A DNA stretch of 9,601 nucleotides from UA16 sp965661575 (lineage in GTDB: Bacteria > Bacteroidota > Bacteroidia > Flavobacteriales_D > Sanyastnellaceae). Within the stretch, counting starts at the first letter, position 1. The number at the start of each line of letters is the position of its first letter. The notes beneath the pieces are model-generated. The model searched no databases, was not told the DNA's origin, and was given only the letters and a program-made list of their open reading frames with translations. The translations under genes and the position numbers were made by a program. This document shows, one piece after another, positions 6,809 to 9,601 of this stretch. The stretch covers positions 1 to 9,601 of the forward strand of contig CBFIEJ010000056.1 in NCBI GenBank assembly GCA_965661575.1, given 5' to 3'.

Positions 6809-8125
6809 CTATTCTGAAAAAACCTCCGAGTCTTCTTCGGGAGGCAATTCCAACAATTGATCGCTCTCTTCGCGTTCGAGGGTTCCGACCTTTCGAAGCT
6901 TGCTCGCCATGACGTTGGTGCGGGTATTGCGCAAATCTTCCAGCGAACGTTTGGCCGTTGACAGCTGCTTGTCGACCAGTTCAAGCTTACTCGAAAACTT
7001 CCCAAACTCCGTCTTCACCGCCTCCAAAATCTTCCATACTTCGCTGCTGCGCTTGGTGACAGCCAATGTCCGGAATCCCATCTGCAAACTATTGAGCAGC
7101 GCAGACATCGTGGTCGGCCCCGTGATGGTGATGCGGTGCTTGCGTTGCAGCGTCTCAAATAAGCCGGGATGACGAAGCACTTCTGCGTACAAACTCTCAA
7201 TGGGCAAAAACATAATACCGAAGTCCGTCGTGTGTGGCGCTTCTACGTATTTCTCAGAAATATCCTTTGCAAATTTCTCGATGGTCGACGTCAGGGCCTT
7301 CTCTGCTGCTGAAATGCCTTCCAAATCCCCCGCTTCCCGAGCGTCAAGCAAATTTTCATAACCCTGCAACGGAAATTTGGAGTCAATGGGCAACCAAACC
7401 ACATCGTCCTCGGAATTTCCTGGCATGCGAATGGCAAACTCAACGCGTTCGCTGCTGCCTGGACGGGTCGCGATGTTCTCTTCGTATTGTTCAGTCGGAA
7501 GCAATTGTTCGATGATGTTCGCCAATTGATACTCCCCTAAGATTCCCTTGGTTTTCACATTGGTCAACACCTTCTTCAAATCGCCTACACCACTGGCGAG
7601 GTTCTGCATCTCACCAAGGCCTTTGTGCACCTGCTCCAACCGTTCGCTCACAATCTTGAAGCTTTCGCCCAAGCGTTTTTCAAGCGTGTCTTGTAGCTTC
7701 TCATCCACTGTCTTGCGCATTTCTTCCAAGCGCTTGCCGTTGTCTTCCCGGATGTCTTTCAACTGCTGTTCGACCGCACCGCGCACATCCTTCAAGGCTT
7801 CGAGGGCCTGTTTGTTTTGTGTGTCGAGCTGCTTGACCAAGTCACCAAACTGCACGCGCAAGGCTGCCGTTTGTTGCTTGGCATTTTCCTCCATCTTTTT
7901 CTCGAAAGCATCTTGTGACGTTCGTTGCTCTTCGCGTTGCGCCTGAGCCTGCTCAGAAGATTCTTTTCGATTGCGGGCAAACTCGTCACGCATGGCTTCC
8001 GATAATGCCGTCAGTTTCTCATCCGACAAATCTGTTCCACCTCCCATTTTACCGCGCATGCTCCAGAGAAGCAGACAAGAGGTGGCAGCGAGGGCAGCAG
8101 CGAGGGCAGCGAAAATGGTGAGCAT
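6809..8125 (-). CDS. rmuC: DNA recombination protein RmuC homologue
   Basis: The protein has 438 residues. An N-terminal membrane anchor (LTIFAALAAALAATSCLLLW, 2-21) is followed by a long Glu/Lys/Gln-rich coiled coil (~35-185) and the RmuC domain (~188-412). That domain begins with KTKGILGEYQLANIIEQLLP. It contains a nuclease-like core with E229 in VEFAIRMPG and D248-S-K250 in LPIDSKFP, consistent with a PD-(D/E)xK fold. It continues with DFGIMFLPIESLYAEVL and ITGPTTMSALLNSLQMGFRTL. The length is near the E. coli protein. By family knowledge RmuC limits recombination between short inverted repeats, and its biochemical activity is not firmly defined. The ATG is preceded by AGGAA 7 nt away, one of the better Shine-Dalgarno sites here. 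It lies 37 nt after the nitric oxide synthase stop on the same strand, so the two may share a transcript. Confidence 0.94.
   Translation of the reverse strand: MLTIFAALAAALAATSCLLLWSMRGKMGGGTDLSDEKLTALSEAMRDEFARNRKESSEQAQAQREEQRTSQDAFEKKMEENAKQQTAALRVQFGDLVKQLDTQNKQALEALKDVRGAVEQQLKDIREDNGKRLEEMRKTVDEKLQDTLEKRLGESFKIVSERLEQVHKGLGEMQNLASGVGDLKKVLTNVKTKGILGEYQLANIIEQLLPTEQYEENIATRPGSSERVEFAIRMPGNSEDDVVWLPIDSKFPLQGYENLLDAREAGDLEGISAAEKALTSTIEKFAKDISEKYVEAPHTTDFGIMFLPIESLYAEVLRHPGLFETLQRKHRITITGPTTMSALLNSLQMGFRTLAVTKRSSEVWKILEAVKTEFGKFSSKLELVDKQLSTAKRSLEDLRNTRTNVMASKLRKVGTLEREESDQLLELPPEEDSEVFSE
6817..6844 (-). terminator. Terminator-like hairpin inside the 3' end of rmuC
   Basis: Read on the minus strand, CCTCC, a bulged C and GA pair with TCGGAGG across a 7-nt loop (7 bp in all), followed directly by TTTTTT. 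This has the form of an intrinsic terminator. It lies wholly inside the rmuC coding region, and the stop codon at 6809-6811 is beyond the T-tract. The 4-nt convergent gap with the phospholipase gene leaves no other room. Coincidence is possible because the region encodes an acidic tail. Confidence 0.45.
8085..8108 (-). repeat. Tandem 12-bp repeat in the RmuC membrane anchor
   Basis: Two perfect copies of a 12-bp unit (GCAGCGAGGGCA on the plus strand), plus the first bases of a third, encode the AALAAALAA part of the RmuC N-terminal helix. One unit equals four residues, so copy-number change would lengthen or shorten the anchor in frame. Confidence 0.65.
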
Positions 8126-8139
8126 GGAAGTTTCCTGTT

Positions 8140-8157
8140 GTTGAGAATCGTCTCAAC
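8140..8157 (-). promoter_or_regulatory. Perfect 7-bp stem-loop between the NOS and rmuC genes
   Basis: GTTGAGA and TCTCAAC are perfect inverted arms with a 4-nt loop (CGAT on the minus strand). The structure fills the middle of the 37-nt gap between the nitric oxide synthase stop and the rmuC start. The rmuC Shine-Dalgarno site begins just after it. There is no T-tract, so it is not a standard terminator. It could be an operator, a processing site, or a partial barrier separating expression of the two genes. Confidence 0.4.
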
Positions 8158-8162
8158 CAAAA

Positions 8163-9365
8163 CTACAAATGAAATGGGCAACCGCCTGTCTTTTTGGACG
8201 GCTTCGTCTGCTGCACCTCAGGTTGCTGGTAAAAAAAATTGGTGTGCTGCACAACCTCGTTATTGAAACTGCGGTGAAATTGTGGTGTTTGTGACGCTGA
8301 CATCGGCGGCGACAGCCAAGACCAGTCCCCTTTCACTTCGCGTCCTTTGCGAGATTCAGCCTGACAAAATGCCTCAAACTGCTCACCCAATGCATGATGA
8401 TCTCCGATCGTAATTCCTGCGCGATCAAAACTATGCAGAACGGCTCGGTTCAATTCCACCATGGACCGATCCCTCCAAAGCGAACGATTGGATGCAACAT
8501 CAAGGCCCAAAAGGTCTGCCACATCGGGCAAGACGTCGTAGCGGCTCTGATCGGCCAAGTTGCGAGCACCAATTTCCGTGCCCATATAAAAACCATTGAA
8601 AGGAGCAAACGGATAAACAATGCCTCCAATTTTCATGGCCATGTCAGAGAGCAATGGCACGGCGTACCACCGCAGGCCTAAGGCATCAAAATCAGCGATT
8701 TCAGGATGTATCAGCGGCACTTCACGAAACAAAGCCGGCTCATGATGGAATACATCTTGGATCTCTGTTTGTTTGCCTTCGATGTTAAATTGCCAGGGCA
8801 ACGGCGTGAATCGTGTGCGCTCTTGAGGCTTCCATCCTTGTGCCAAACACTGATCCGTCAATTCGACTGAGTGTGGATCTCCGAGGATGTTGCCGTCGGT
8901 CATCCGAAAACCCGCATACCTGGTCAATTGATGATTTGCTATCCGCACGGCGTCAGATCCGTCGGTGCGCCGAGGTGAGAACACACTGATGATGCTTTTG
9001 ATGCGGCCTCCGTTGAACGCATCCGCGAGATGTCCCTTGAGTGTTTCGGTTATGGCCTGCTCTGGATTTTCGGATTCGTGCGCATTCCTCGCATCACGCA
9101 CCTCCAGAGTGCGCCAGAGATGACGTCCGATGCAGCGATTGCTGTTTCGCCACGCCAGTCGCGCTCCAAATTGAAGCTCGTCTGTGGTGTGCGTGTACGT
9201 TCCCGTTTCATCAATTTCATCAGAAATTGCGCGCAGACGAACTTCAATTCCCCCCAGCCGAGACAAGGCTTGGTGCGCCTTACCATCCTCAGCCATGCAA
9301 GTGATGAACGCTTTGGCCTCGGCGTGCAATGTGGTCGCTTGTTGCGTTTTGTGAAAGTCCTTCAT
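8163..9365 (-). CDS. nos: Nitric oxide synthase, oxygenase domain
   Basis: The protein has 400 residues from the ATG at 9365. The frame stays open to a TTG at 9500 (445 residues), but those 45 extra residues lie outside the NOS domain and a promoter-like TAATTTTG sits among them. It makes NO and citrulline from L-arginine via N-hydroxyarginine on a Cys-ligated heme. Key features: WRNSNRCIGR with heme ligand C78 and heme-stacking W72; the Arg-binding glutamate E264 in YMGTEIGARNLAD; and the pterin-side Trp W350 in GDWSWLSPP. It aligns closely with Bacillus NOS (363 residues) from residue ~15 onward. Like those, it lacks the eukaryotic N-terminal zinc hook, calmodulin site and fused flavin reductase, so electrons must come from separate proteins, none in this window. 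Oddities: Phe259 replaces Trp in the NGWYMGTE motif, Leu239 sits at the Val/Ile NO-release switch, and a ~20-residue Gln/Lys-rich tail ends in GGCPFHL. Confidence 0.96.
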   Translation of the reverse strand: MKDFHKTQQATTLHAEAKAFITCMAEDGKAHQALSRLGGIEVRLRAISDEIDETGTYTHTTDELQFGARLAWRNSNRCIGRHLWRTLEVRDARNAHESENPEQAITETLKGHLADAFNGGRIKSIISVFSPRRTDGSDAVRIANHQLTRYAGFRMTDGNILGDPHSVELTDQCLAQGWKPQERTRFTPLPWQFNIEGKQTEIQDVFHHEPALFREVPLIHPEIADFDALGLRWYAVPLLSDMAMKIGGIVYPFAPFNGFYMGTEIGARNLADQSRYDVLPDVADLLGLDVASNRSLWRDRSMVELNRAVLHSFDRAGITIGDHHALGEQFEAFCQAESRKGREVKGDWSWLSPPMSASQTPQFHRSFNNEVVQHTNFFYQQPEVQQTKPSKKTGGCPFHL

Positions 9366-9415
9366 TCGCACATCGTGTGATGTCAAAACAGATTGAAAGT
9401 GTAATTGTTTGCCGT

Positions 9416-9423
9416 CAAAATTA
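9416..9423 (-). promoter_or_regulatory. Candidate -7 promoter element of the NOS gene
   Basis: On the minus strand TAATTTTG matches TAnnTTTG exactly. It lies 50 nt before the ATG at 9365, implying a leader of ~45 nt. No -33 TTG is seen at standard spacing. Its position supports starting the NOS at 9365 rather than at the TTG at 9500. The stretch 9366-9486 would then be an intergenic region, and it looks AT-rich. Confidence 0.4.
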
Positions 9424-9486
9424 AGGCCTAGCTTGCCATTGTTTTGTTCTTTTCGAAGCAAGGATGAAGACGATTTTACTTCGGCG

Positions 9487-9601
9487 TCATTCGCTTTCAA
9501 CCGAAATGACTTGAATCATCGCTGCAACCTCTTTGGCTTGACTCACCAAAGATTCAAGATTGGCGGTCTTTTCGTCAAATGACAATGCCACGGCCATTCG
9601 G
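9487..9601 (-). CDS. 3' end of an unidentified gene upstream of NOS
   Basis: Only one minus-strand frame stays open from the right edge, and it ends at a TGA at 9487-9489. The ~37 visible residues end in SLVSQAKEVAAMIQVISVESE. They look like a helical, coiled-coil-prone tail. An ATG near the edge would also allow a peptide of 36 residues, but the C-terminus of a longer gene is more likely. It is on the same strand as NOS and would overlap it by 14 nt if NOS started at 9500. There is too little sequence to name a family. Confidence 0.45.
   Translation of the reverse strand, partial: RMAVALSFDEKTANLESLVSQAKEVAAMIQVISVESE

Noticed and set aside
7548..7946. Plus-strand Ser/Cys-rich frame of 132 codons opposite rmuC
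   Set aside because: Its composition is what antisense to a Glu/Lys/Gln-rich coiled coil produces. It is not a real gene.
9487..9490. ATGA overlap (ATG with TGA) at the end of the upstream gene, as a translational coupling start for NOS
   Set aside because: The ATG is out of frame with NOS and meets a stop after four codons.
9531..9551. CTTTGG/CCAAAG inverted repeat near the right edge
   Set aside because: It lies inside a coding frame, has 6-bp arms and a 9-nt loop, and has no supporting context.

Overview
The window reads as chromosomal DNA of a Bacteroidota bacterium, most likely of the Flavobacteriales type. Three things point there. The secreted protein at 1185-2183 ends in a type IX secretion (T9SS) sorting-like domain. 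Shine-Dalgarno sites are mostly absent or weak. The -7 element typical of the phylum (TAnnTTTG) occurs exactly in front of several genes. No tRNA, rRNA, CRISPR array, insertion sequence or phage gene was seen.

Layout. Positions 1-1097 hold the 3' part of a gene for an outer-membrane beta-barrel-like protein, open at the left edge. A T9SS-exported surface or secreted protein (1185-2183) follows, then a SulP-family anion transporter with a STAS domain (2295-3818). Converging on it is a minus-strand cluster: a Crp/Fnr-type regulator (4721-5218), a periplasmic YceI protein (4086-4658) and a double CDGSH iron-sulfur protein (3831-4082), the last two only 3 nt apart. Diverging from the regulator is a ClsC-like phospholipase D/cardiolipin synthase family protein (5269-6804). 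Converging on that, 4 nt away, is rmuC (6809-8125), preceded on the same strand by a nitric oxide synthase oxygenase gene (8163-9365, possibly from 9500). The last ~115 bases hold the 3' end of a further minus-strand gene.

How the genes may work together. The nitric oxide synthase is the most notable gene. NOS is sparsely distributed in bacteria, and this one is an oxygenase domain without a reductase module. It has unusual residues at two active-site positions and a Cys-Pro tail. Nearby genes have possible stress or redox themes (CDGSH Fe-S protein, YceI, Crp/Fnr regulator, DNA-maintenance protein RmuC, membrane lipid enzyme), but a functional link to NO is inference only. I see no clear evidence of a wholly new multi-gene system. 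The best leads are the NOS and its neighbourhood, the regulator/YceI/CDGSH cluster, and a terminator-like hairpin inside the end of rmuC.
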